A stretch of 7,062 nucleotides of DNA from Chitinispirillales bacterium (GTDB taxonomy: Bacteria > Fibrobacterota > Chitinivibrionia > Chitinivibrionales > Chitinispirillaceae), in contig JAIRUL010000115.1 in the NCBI GenBank assembly GCA_031254445.1, forward strand, positions 1-7,062, read 5' to 3'. The notes under the pieces were generated by a model that worked only from the letters and a program-made list of their open reading frames with translations, was not told the origin of the DNA and searched no databases. Position numbers and translations under genes: made by a program. Each line of letters opens with the position of its first letter. Positions within the stretch are counted from its first letter, which is position 1. Below are positions 1-6,004 of the stretch, one piece after another.

Positions 1-1095
1 ATAGCGGCGCGGCTATACGCCGAATACGACAAGGCGTTTGCCGGGGCATGCTTAGATAGGGCGATTCTTAGCTACAAAACCCTTATGGACACAGGGTTTG
101 TCCGCCACACGCAAGCCCCCTTTGAAACAGGCGAGTACGGCAGCGAAAGCGACAACGACAAGCGCCTTTGGGCGGCGGCGGAGATGTGGGAGACCACCGG
201 CGACCCGGAGATTTTGGCGTATTTGGAGCGCAACAGCGCGTTAAGCATCAACAGCGGCATCTCCTGGGCAAGCGTGGGCACCATCGCGGCTCTCACATAC
301 CTAAACTCCGCCCGAGACGGAAAAAACCCGGAGACGGCGGAGAGGCTGCGCAGCAGGCTAATAACCGTCGCCGACGGCCTTATAAGCTATGCGGAGGCAC
401 ACGGCTACGCGCGCAACATCAGCCTCTACAACTGGGGCGCAAACGGCACCGTGGCGGGGACGGCGTACATACTTCACAGCGCCTACCTGCATACGGGCGA
501 CGAAAAGTACCGCCACGCCATACAAGACGTGCTGGCGCACCTCTTAGGCAGAAACCACTACAGCCGCTCCTTCGTTACCGGCGTGGGCCACAACCCGCCC
601 CAGAACCCGCACGACCGCACAACGGCGGCCAGCGGAACCCCTTGGCCCGGCCGCCTTATAGGCGGGCCGCACAATTCTAAAAGCGGCGCCCCCGCAAGCC
701 TCACGCAGTGCGCCACGTCCGCGACCTGCTGGTTTGACGTCGCCGCCGACTACTGGACAAACGAAGTTGCCATAAACTGGAACGCCCCGCTGGTCTACGC
801 CCTCGCGGCGGCCATGCCGGGCGCCGGAGCCCTGCCGGCCCCGAAATACCCCGGGCAGCCGACAGACGGAACCCCCGCCCGCAATGCCTATGCAAAGAAA
901 ACTCCGGCGGCAAAGAGGCTTACAACGCGCGCCGTGCGGGTGCAAAACGGCAGGCTGGACATCCCCGCCGGCGCGAAGGTCTACGGGCTCGACGGAAAGC
1001 TCATCGCGCAAAGAAAAGCCGGGGATGCCAAAGCGCCGCTTATTAGAAAAAACGGCGTTTTTATTATTCGGATTGACGAAACCCCCAAAAAATAA
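1..1095 (+). CDS. Glycoside hydrolase family 9 (endoglucanase type), C-terminal part; 5' end outside window
   Basis: The open frame runs from the window edge, so the start codon is not seen; the ATG at 85 is internal, because the residues before it (AARLYAEYDKAFAGACLDRA) already read like a GH9 helix. GH9 enzymes cleave beta-1,4-glucans by inversion in an (alpha/alpha)6 barrel. Residues below are counted from the first codon of the window. The motif FVTGVG is followed by PHDR (His204-Arg206, the GH9 substrate-site His/Arg), then PWPGRLIGGPHN at 214-225. TNEVAINWNAPLVY follows, whose Glu255 corresponds to the family's catalytic acid. The catalytic Asp pair would lie upstream, outside the window. 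Cys237 and Cys243 could form a disulfide. After the barrel (about 273) come a Pro/Ala-rich linker and a basic module of about 55 residues containing AKVYGLDGKLIAQ and FIIRID. That module resembles small beta-sandwich C-terminal sorting or anchoring domains of secreted proteins, which is an inference. The family call is firm; substrate specificity is not shown. Confidence 0.93.
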   Translation: MAARLYAEYDKAFAGACLDRAILSYKTLMDTGFVRHTQAPFETGEYGSESDNDKRLWAAAEMWETTGDPEILAYLERNSALSINSGISWASVGTIAALTYLNSARDGKNPETAERLRSRLITVADGLISYAEAHGYARNISLYNWGANGTVAGTAYILHSAYLHTGDEKYRHAIQDVLAHLLGRNHYSRSFVTGVGHNPPQNPHDRTTAASGTPWPGRLIGGPHNSKSGAPASLTQCATSATCWFDVAADYWTNEVAINWNAPLVYALAAAMPGAGALPAPKYPGQPTDGTPARNAYAKKTPAAKRLTTRAVRVQNGRLDIPAGAKVYGLDGKLIAQRKAGDAKAPLIRKNGVFIIRIDETPKK

Positions 1096-1119
1096 ATAAA
1101 CGTTAACGAAAGGATACTC

Positions 1120-2334
1120 ATGAATCTTTCAAAAATCAAAGCTATTGCGGCCATTGCAGCCGTCTCCTCCGGCGCGGTTTTCGCCCAGTTCAATACCCCC
1201 GCGAACGCCCGCATGAACTCTCTCGCCGGCGTACCTATGAGAGACATATCAAACGTTTACAGCTACCCGGTGCTCATGGCCGGCTACTTGGAGCACATTC
1301 AGGCGACTTGGGACGGGGGGGAAAACGGGGCGGTTATCGGGATCAAGTCGGTGTCGGATATGTTCTCCATAGGCGTTTTGGCGAATCAGGGCCTAATGGC
1401 CCCCGGCCTCGCGGGCGACGCGCTGAATTATCTGAACGCGGCTCCGGGAGGGGGCATCGGCATAGACGCCGAAAACGCCGTTATTCCGCACATCCTTTTA
1501 GGCTTTGACCTCGGCGCCGTCGCCATCGGCGCGGACGTCTTTTTCGAGTACGCGGGCTACAGCGCGTCAACCCAAGCCGCGGACGGCGCTAAAACGAGCT
1601 ACAGCGGTTCGTACTCAAACCCGGGCGCAAGGCTGAGCGCGAGGTTCGGCGTCGCGGACGCGGATATCTTAGCAAAATTTGGCTTAGGCTTCCCCTCGAT
1701 AAACGCCTCCGGCGTGGCGAGCGATCCCAAAATCGCCTCCGACGAGGGCCTTTACATGGAGGTGGGCGCCGAAGCCGGCATGCCTTTCGGCAACGCGGAC
1801 TGGACGCTCGGGATGAACTACACCCGCTCCGACCAACGCTTCAAAAACGGCAACGACTTAGAGCCCAACGCCATATGCTACTCGCTGTTGCGCGCCTATG
1901 CCGGCTTGGAGTTCAATTTTGTAGAAACGGCGGCGGCGGCGCTTAGCTATTCATTCGACAGGTACGCGAGAACGGTTACCGCGCCGGACGCAAGCAACAA
2001 CCAGAGCAATTCCAACCCCATAAACCACTATCACCGGTTATCTGCCGGCGTAGAGAACGCATGGGAGAACGTGTGGTTTTTCGACTCTTTCCAACTGAGG
2101 GGCGGCGCACTGTACGAAATTTTAGCATTAAACGGCAGCAAGGCGTCGACGTCAAACCCAACCACCAGCTCGGACGCATCGCCTCCGGCTGCGCACCAAC
2201 GGGTAGCCCCGGCCTTAGGCATAGGGGTAACCAAGGCGTTCTTCACGCTCGACGCCGCGCTGAACCCGGGAAATTGGGCAGGCGTCTTCACGGGTCCGCA
2301 GGTGGCGATGGCGACGGCGACCGTTAAGTTTTAA
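1120..2334 (+). CDS. Putative outer membrane beta-barrel protein, 404 aa, with signal peptide
   Basis: I do not recognise a named family. The N-terminus MNLSKIKAIAAIAAVSSGAVFA is a Sec signal peptide with likely cleavage between Ala22 and Gln23, so the product is exported. The rest alternates short Gly/aromatic-rich strands with polar Asn/Ser/Thr loops (for example 285-303 and 338-358). It ends in ATVKF with a terminal Phe, the usual outer-membrane insertion signal of barrel proteins. The start of the mature part (NARMNSLAGVPMRDISNVYS) loosely recalls the early region of PorV/OmpP1-like barrel proteins, but I cannot assign it. The start is supported by GAAAGGA at 1108-1114, five bases before the ATG. 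The gene follows the GH9 stop by 24 bp with no terminator between, so co-transcription is plausible. A TTGACG at 1073-1078 has no good -10 partner. The role could be a porin, a surface scaffold or an adhesion protein. Confidence 0.82.
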   Translation: MNLSKIKAIAAIAAVSSGAVFAQFNTPANARMNSLAGVPMRDISNVYSYPVLMAGYLEHIQATWDGGENGAVIGIKSVSDMFSIGVLANQGLMAPGLAGDALNYLNAAPGGGIGIDAENAVIPHILLGFDLGAVAIGADVFFEYAGYSASTQAADGAKTSYSGSYSNPGARLSARFGVADADILAKFGLGFPSINASGVASDPKIASDEGLYMEVGAEAGMPFGNADWTLGMNYTRSDQRFKNGNDLEPNAICYSLLRAYAGLEFNFVETAAAALSYSFDRYARTVTAPDASNNQSNSNPINHYHRLSAGVENAWENVWFFDSFQLRGGALYEILALNGSKASTSNPTTSSDASPPAAHQRVAPALGIGVTKAFFTLDAALNPGNWAGVFTGPQVAMATATVKF

Positions 2335-2342
2335 TTTTTTTA

Positions 2343-2371
2343 TTGCGCTTTTCGTAAAATTACTATATAAT
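2343..2371 (+). promoter_or_regulatory. Sigma70-type promoter of the OmpA-family gene
   Basis: TTGCGC at 2343-2348 and a perfect TATAAT at 2366-2371 are separated by 17 bp in an AT-rich spacer between two plus-strand genes. Transcription would start near 2378, leaving a leader of about 80 nt before the GTG at 2461. This suggests the OmpA-family gene is transcribed on its own, though readthrough from the gene before it is possible since no hairpin terminator is visible at 2335-2342. Confidence 0.7.
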
Positions 2372-2389
2372 ATGTATATGGTAATTGCA

Positions 2390-2407
2390 TTGCCGCCAAA
2401 ACGGCAA
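2390..2407 (+). other. Small hairpin in the 5' leader of the OmpA-family mRNA
   Basis: TTGCCG (2390-2395) and CGGCAA (2402-2407) form a six-base-pair stem with loop CCAAAA. It begins about 12 nt after the predicted transcription start. No T-run follows, so it is not a terminator. A 5'-proximal stem of this kind is known to stabilise the E. coli ompA mRNA; the same role here is only inferred. Confidence 0.4.
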
Positions 2408-2446
2408 GAAAAATTCCGAGAAATGCCAACTAATAATTTTCCCGAA

Positions 2447-2453
2447 AGAGGGG
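2447..2453 (+). promoter_or_regulatory. Ribosome binding site fixing the GTG start of the OmpA-family gene
   Basis: AGAGGGG lies seven bases before GTG at 2461. The GTG start places a complete signal peptide (basic MRIKK, hydrophobic core, ASA cleavage site) exactly at the N-terminus, which supports this start. Confidence 0.7.
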
Positions 2454-2460
2454 TGTTTCC

Positions 2461-4377
2461 GTGCGTATCAAAAAATTCCTAACGTCCGCGCTCCTTTGCA
2501 CAGCGATGGTAGCCGGATACGCGTCGTTTGCAAGCGCGCAATACGACGACGACGACGGGCAGCCGTGGATAAACAATGTCCCGCCGATGTCCTACTGGGG
2601 CCTGCGCGGGCTTACGCAAACAGTATCGGCCGAGCCGCTTGGGATGGGCAGGCTCAACTTTGCGATCTTGGGTTCGTACTTCAAGCAGGATCAGGATTTG
2701 AGCGGCCTCAAGGGCTATCGTTACAACCCCCTTGACATGAGCAAGCCGTACGACTCGATACCCGGAGGGCCGAGCAAGGGTTCTAGCGTCAGCATGATGC
2801 GCTTAGGGGCGTCGTGGGGGATTAACGACCACTTCGACATTTTCGGCTCCCTGCCCTTTTATATTCTCAGCGACAGCGCGCTCGCCGGCGGCACGCTCTT
2901 CCACCTCGGAGAAATGATGGGGGGCGTACAGTTTGCGCTGCCCATACCCGAGGAGATACCGCTAAGGATCGCCGCGCAGGTGCGCCTCATATACGGCATG
3001 ACCGAAGATGATTACGGCGTCACCAACAACCCGGCGTACCTGAACGGGAAAGAGCCCGAGTACACCTATGCGGGCTATGAGTACGGCGAGGCGCGGAAGA
3101 AAGACCTCTTGGATCTCGTAATCAGCTCCTCCCAGTCGCTCGTCGCTGGAAACCTCAGGCGCGCGGTCAAGCTCCACCTAAACGAGGGCTTTGCCATCAC
3201 CCCGGGGAAGGCGCAGGCGGATGATTGGCTGGTTCTTTTGGCCGCCGGCGTTGAGATTGACCCGACCGAGTTTTTGACCATCGGCGCGGAGATCAACTAT
3301 CGCACGCCCATCACCAGCTTCAGCGCCACAGACCCGTTATGGCTTACGCCGTCGCTTATGCTCCGGTCGCCCTACTACTCCGAGGGGCTTTTCGGCATAG
3401 CCTTTGTGGCCGGCGCGGATTTCAGCCTCTCAAAAGCCAAAGATACTGCCGTCATATGGGGAAGAGAGCCTACCAAGGCCGCCAATGGCGCATGGGCTTG
3501 GAAATCCGACACCGCGATGACGAAATCTTTCAAACCGCTTGAATCGTGGCGAGTTTTCGGCAACTTAGTCTTCTCTTTCGACCTCTTAGCCTCACAGCGC
3601 GCCGCGATGATCCGCGAAGCCCGCGCCAACGCCGCCGAGAAGGCGAGGCTCAAGAGGGAGGCCGAACTCACCTCCGCCCAAAAGGACAGCATAGCCCGCA
3701 AGGCGCACGAAGACTCGCTGCGCTTGTCCTCAGAGATGGCTTCAAGGGCGCACTCCGACTCGCTGCGCGCCAAGGCCATGGCCGACTCGCTCTCCGAGAA
3801 AGCGCGGCAAGACTCCATGGCGCAGGCGCAGGCCGCGGCGAACGCCGCCGCCCTGCAAGCCGACGCAGCCGCCCAGAGGGAGGCCGCGCTTAGGGCCGAT
3901 GCCGAAAAGAAGAGGATAGCCGACTCTATAGCGCTCGCGGATGTCAACAAGAGGCTAGCGGAGGAGAAAGCCAAACGCTCCGAAGCCGAGCAGATGCTGC
4001 TCTCCACGGGTATGATGGTTCTCGACGCCGTCTACTTCCAGTCCGGCAAGACGGAAATCCATCTCAACTCGAGGCCCTACCTCACGACCATCGCAAAGAT
4101 GCTCGCGAAGTACCCTAAGCTCAAGATTGAGATCGGGGGGCACACCGACAACGTCGGGAAGCTCGAAACGAACATGGCCCTAAGCCAGAACAGGGCTCAG
4201 GCCGTGGTCTTATTCATGACAAACACCGAACCCGCGCTCGGCCAAATGCTCACGGCGAGAGGCTACGGCCCCTCCGTGCCTAAGGCGGACAACAACACCG
4301 CCGCGGGCCGCGAAGTCAATAGGCGCGTGGAGCTCAAGGTGCTCAACCCCAATGTGCTGAAAGAGTACAATCCATAA
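2461..4377 (+). CDS. OmpA-family outer membrane protein with large N-terminal barrel, coiled coil and peptidoglycan-binding domain
   Basis: The 638-residue product probably links the outer membrane to peptidoglycan. Residues 1-26 are a signal peptide cleaved after ASA, leaving an acidic start (QYDDDDG). Residues about 30-378 are rich in alternating beta segments, including YWGLRGLTQTVSAEPLGMGRLNFAILGSYF and closing with WRVFGNLVFSFDLL; they look like a barrel much larger than the roughly 170-residue E. coli OmpA barrel. Residues about 380-512 are Ala/Glu/Lys/Arg/Ser-rich helix, a probable periplasmic coiled coil with recurring Asp-Ser pairs. Residues about 519-628 are an OmpA C-terminal domain: VYFQSGKTEI, GGHTDNVG and LSQNRAQAVV, then GREVNRRVELKVL. 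Asp563 and Arg578 match the diaminopimelate-binding Asp and Arg of OmpA, with the same spacing of 15 residues as in E. coli. The gene has its own promoter and terminator. The domain assignment is firm for the C-terminus and inferred for the barrel. Confidence 0.92.
   Translation: MRIKKFLTSALLCTAMVAGYASFASAQYDDDDGQPWINNVPPMSYWGLRGLTQTVSAEPLGMGRLNFAILGSYFKQDQDLSGLKGYRYNPLDMSKPYDSIPGGPSKGSSVSMMRLGASWGINDHFDIFGSLPFYILSDSALAGGTLFHLGEMMGGVQFALPIPEEIPLRIAAQVRLIYGMTEDDYGVTNNPAYLNGKEPEYTYAGYEYGEARKKDLLDLVISSSQSLVAGNLRRAVKLHLNEGFAITPGKAQADDWLVLLAAGVEIDPTEFLTIGAEINYRTPITSFSATDPLWLTPSLMLRSPYYSEGLFGIAFVAGADFSLSKAKDTAVIWGREPTKAANGAWAWKSDTAMTKSFKPLESWRVFGNLVFSFDLLASQRAAMIREARANAAEKARLKREAELTSAQKDSIARKAHEDSLRLSSEMASRAHSDSLRAKAMADSLSEKARQDSMAQAQAAANAAALQADAAAQREAALRADAEKKRIADSIALADVNKRLAEEKAKRSEAEQMLLSTGMMVLDAVYFQSGKTEIHLNSRPYLTTIAKMLAKYPKLKIEIGGHTDNVGKLETNMALSQNRAQAVVLFMTNTEPALGQMLTARGYGPSVPKADNNTAAGREVNRRVELKVLNPNVLKEYNP
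3685..3930 (+). repeat. Degenerate Asp-Ser repeat within the coiled coil of the OmpA-family protein
   Basis: Asp-Ser followed by Leu, Ile or Met recurs at residues 409, 418, 433, 442, 451 and 488, giving spacings of 9, 15, 9, 9 and 37. Intervening residues are mainly Ala, Arg, Lys and Glu (for example DSLRAKAMADSLSEKARQDS). The codons vary, so this is a protein-level periodicity and not a recent DNA duplication. Confidence 0.6.
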
Positions 4378-4408
4378 GGCATAGGGTTGATGTTAGGATG
4401 AGGGAATT

Positions 4409-4441
4409 GAGCCGGAGATTATTCTCCGGCTCTTTTTTTTT
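4409..4441 (+). terminator. Intrinsic terminator after the OmpA-family gene
   Basis: GAGCCGGAG (4409-4417) pairs perfectly with CTCCGGCTC (4424-4432) across a six-base loop (ATTATT), followed directly by nine T residues (4433-4441). It lies 31 bp after the stop codon and ends the OmpA-family transcript before the tRNA gene. Confidence 0.95.
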
Positions 4442-4449
4442 GCAAGGTA

Positions 4450-4479
4450 TTGCATTAGCGCCATTCCACGATATATATT
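4450..4479 (+). promoter_or_regulatory. Probable promoter of the tRNA-Thr gene
   Basis: TTGCAT at 4450-4455 and TATATT at 4474-4479 are separated by 18 bp and sit between the terminator and the tRNA. The start would be near 4486, a few bases before the mature 5' end. The AT-rich run allows other registers for the -10 box. Confidence 0.5.
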
Positions 4480-4488
4480 AATACTCGC

Positions 4489-4561
4489 GCCGGGATAGCT
4501 CAGTTGGTAGAGCAATTGATTCGTAATCAATAGGTCGGCAGTTCGAGTCTGCTTCCCGGCT
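4489..4561 (+). tRNA. tRNA-Thr (anticodon CGU)
   Basis: All 73 positions fold as a cloverleaf: acceptor stem GCCGGGA with TCCCGGC; D arm GCTC/GAGC with loop AGTTGGTA; anticodon stem ATTGA/TCAAT with loop TTCGTAA, giving anticodon CGT; a five-base variable loop (AGGTC); T arm GGCAG/CTGCT with loop TTCGAGT. CGU reads the threonine codon ACG, and the anticodon loop is the same as that of the E. coli CGU isoacceptor. The discriminator base is T (position 4561), followed by TTTTAC, so CCA is not encoded and must be added after transcription. The gene is single, not part of a tRNA cluster. Confidence 0.96.
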
Positions 4562-4571
4562 TTTTACTTGG

Positions 4572-4601
4572 CGGTTACCGTTGGGCGGTACGATTTTACC
4601 G
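4572..4601 (+). other. Alternating complementary arms between the tRNA and the radical SAM gene
   Basis: Four short arms alternate in sense: CGGT (4572-4575), TACCG (4576-4580), CGGTA (4586-4590) and TACCG (4597-4601). The CGGTA arm can pair with either flanking TACCG, with loops of five or six bases, so the two five-base-pair stems exclude each other. They lie 75 bp or more before the radical SAM start. No T-run follows, so a terminator is unlikely. This could be a leader structure, a tRNA-trailer processing signal, or chance. No strong promoter is visible here; TATAAC (4610-4615) and TATACC (4616-4621) are weak -10 candidates without a good -35. Confidence 0.3.
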
Positions 4602-4675
4602 TATCGCTTTATAACTATACCTAACAATTTCAAACATAAGCTTCGCGCCGTATCACACACGCAGAGTAGGTTACT

Positions 4676-5887
4676 ATGTCCAAATTCAACGGTAAAGCCC
4701 TATTGCCGGGCAATTTTGTAAGGCATTGGATGCTGCCGGCCGCGTCTACCGATTTGCAGCAGATGCCGGCGCTGTTTATGCAGCAGGTGCGCAAGTATTT
4801 TTTCCCGCGAAACCCTGATAAAAACGTCCCTGTGGGGCAGATATCGCTGCGGGTGAACGAGGTATGCAATCTGCGATGCGGGTCTTGCGGGCAGTGGGGC
4901 GAAAACGGGCATTTGCGCAAGAAGCTCGGGCGCGGCGAGAAGCTCGCGCAACTCGATTTCGACGTGGTGAAGCGCGTGATATTCGAAACGAGGCGCGATA
5001 GGCCTTTCTACTACGTTTGGGGCGGCGAACCCACGATGTGGAAGCCTCTCTTACCGCTCTTTCAGGAGCTAGCCAGGCACAATCTGCGCGGGTCTGTTGT
5101 GACAAACGCTCAGGAGTTAGACAAGATCCTTGAAGATTTAATCGGCACCGGCGCGCTCTCCATACTCTTTTTGAGCTTAGACGGCTGGGACAGCGCCTCG
5201 CAAAACATTATGCGCGCGCCCGCCGGCGGCGGCGCCTCCGACAACTTCGAGAAGACGATGGCCGTCATGGAGAAGGCCAAGGAGATAAAGGCGCGCAAGG
5301 GGCTAAAGTTCCCCATGGTGATACCCATCACCGTTATCTCCAACAACAACTACTCGCACCTCGCGGAGATACACCGGCTCGTCTTAGACAAGGCGCAGCT
5401 CCACCCGTTTTACTTCGGCTGGTTCATCACCGAGGCGCGCGCGCTCATGCACGAGAAGGTCTTCGAGCTGCGCTTCGGCCACAAACCGCAGAACCACCAC
5501 GGCTACCTCAAGAGCTGCTTCAACGACGTCGACCCCAAGGCCGCAGCGGAGCAGATAAAAGAGCTAAAAGCCATGTCTAAGGGCAAGGTCTGCATCCCGC
5601 AGTTTCTGCCCGACATCGAGAAAGAGGCGCAAATTAGGCGCTACTATAGCGACCACTCGTGGCACTGCGGCTACCCGAAATGCGAGAGCATCTACTACAC
5701 CGCAGAGGTATCGCCGGACGGGAGGGTAACGCCGTGCCGAGACTATCAGGATTTCACCGCAGGGAACATCAACGAGCAAGGGTTTTACGATATTTGGAAT
5801 GGGCCCGGGTTTAAGAAATTTAGGAGCGAGATGAAAAAAGGGTTGATGCCGGTTTGCACGAGGTGTTGCGGGCTGCAAGGGTTTTGA
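4676..5887 (+). CDS. Radical SAM protein with C-terminal SPASM-like cysteine region
   Basis: The 403-residue product carries CNLRCGSC (Cys64, Cys68, Cys71), the CX3CX2C motif that binds the 4Fe-4S cluster cleaving S-adenosylmethionine. Next comes VWGGEPTMW at 114-122, the GGEPT-type motif contacting the SAM amino group. The C-terminus holds Cys331, Cys336, Cys354, Cys394, Cys397 and Cys398 around VSPDGRVTPCRDY and GNINEQGFYDIWNGPGFKKFR. That pattern fits a SPASM domain ligating one or more auxiliary clusters. Residues 1-50 are an extension ahead of the core. SPASM enzymes act on peptides, enzymes or small cofactors; the substrate here is not evident and no precursor peptide gene is seen nearby. 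ATG 4676 is the first start after an in-frame TAG at 4667-4669. The Shine-Dalgarno is weak (AGAGTAGG, 4663-4670). The gene appears monocistronic and is convergent with thiL. Confidence 0.9.
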   Translation: MSKFNGKALLPGNFVRHWMLPAASTDLQQMPALFMQQVRKYFFPRNPDKNVPVGQISLRVNEVCNLRCGSCGQWGENGHLRKKLGRGEKLAQLDFDVVKRVIFETRRDRPFYYVWGGEPTMWKPLLPLFQELARHNLRGSVVTNAQELDKILEDLIGTGALSILFLSLDGWDSASQNIMRAPAGGGASDNFEKTMAVMEKAKEIKARKGLKFPMVIPITVISNNNYSHLAEIHRLVLDKAQLHPFYFGWFITEARALMHEKVFELRFGHKPQNHHGYLKSCFNDVDPKAAAEQIKELKAMSKGKVCIPQFLPDIEKEAQIRRYYSDHSWHCGYPKCESIYYTAEVSPDGRVTPCRDYQDFTAGNINEQGFYDIWNGPGFKKFRSEMKKGLMPVCTRCCGLQGF

Positions 5888-5997
5888 TGCGGGCTGGCCA
5901 GGGCCGCGGTTGGTTGGGCTGGTTTGTATTGACGCGAGTTGATATATGGCTGATACGCATTGGCACAATAGGGCTCCGGCCGCGCAAGGGCCCGCCC
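5888..5997. other. Convergent intergenic spacer without an obvious terminator
   Basis: This 110-bp gap separates the 3' ends of the radical SAM gene and thiL. It contains GC-rich stretches (around 5897-5907 and 5971-6000) flanking a mixed middle. I see no hairpin followed by a T-run on either strand, although two convergent genes would be expected to need termination here. No small coding sequence is convincing. Confidence 0.5.
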
Positions 5998-6004
5998 CTA
6001 CGGA
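5979..6004. repeat. Possible dispersed GC-rich repeat fragment overlapping the thiL stop
   Basis: Read on the minus strand, this is CCGTAGGGGCGGGCCC followed by TTGCGCGGCC. The core GTAGGGGCGGGC resembles short GC-rich intergenic repeats found in many copies in some bacterial genomes, which is my recollection of a general pattern. Only one copy lies in this window, so repetition cannot be shown here. Confidence 0.3.

Noticed and set aside
544..1011. Minus-strand open frame of 155 codons opposite the GH9 gene
   Set aside because: The plus strand encodes clear GH9 motifs over the same stretch; the antisense product has no recognisable feature.
1047..1061. AAAAAC and GTTTTT stem near the end of the GH9 gene as a terminator
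   Set aside because: It lies inside the coding sequence, is AT-rich with a three-base loop, and lacks a clean T-run after it.
2385..2735. Plus-strand frame starting at TTG in the OmpA leader
   Set aside because: It lacks a ribosome binding site and runs out of frame into the well-supported OmpA-family gene.
3375..4007. Minus-strand open frame of 210 codons opposite the OmpA-family gene
   Set aside because: It is a Ser/Ala-rich shadow of the Ala/Ser/Glu-rich coiled-coil coding region, with no domain of its own.
4478..4660. Minus-strand open frame of 60 codons across the tRNA gene (contains SNCRPIDYESIALPTELSRR)
   Set aside because: It is the reverse complement of the tRNA, a well-known artefact translated from antisense tRNA sequence in many genomes.
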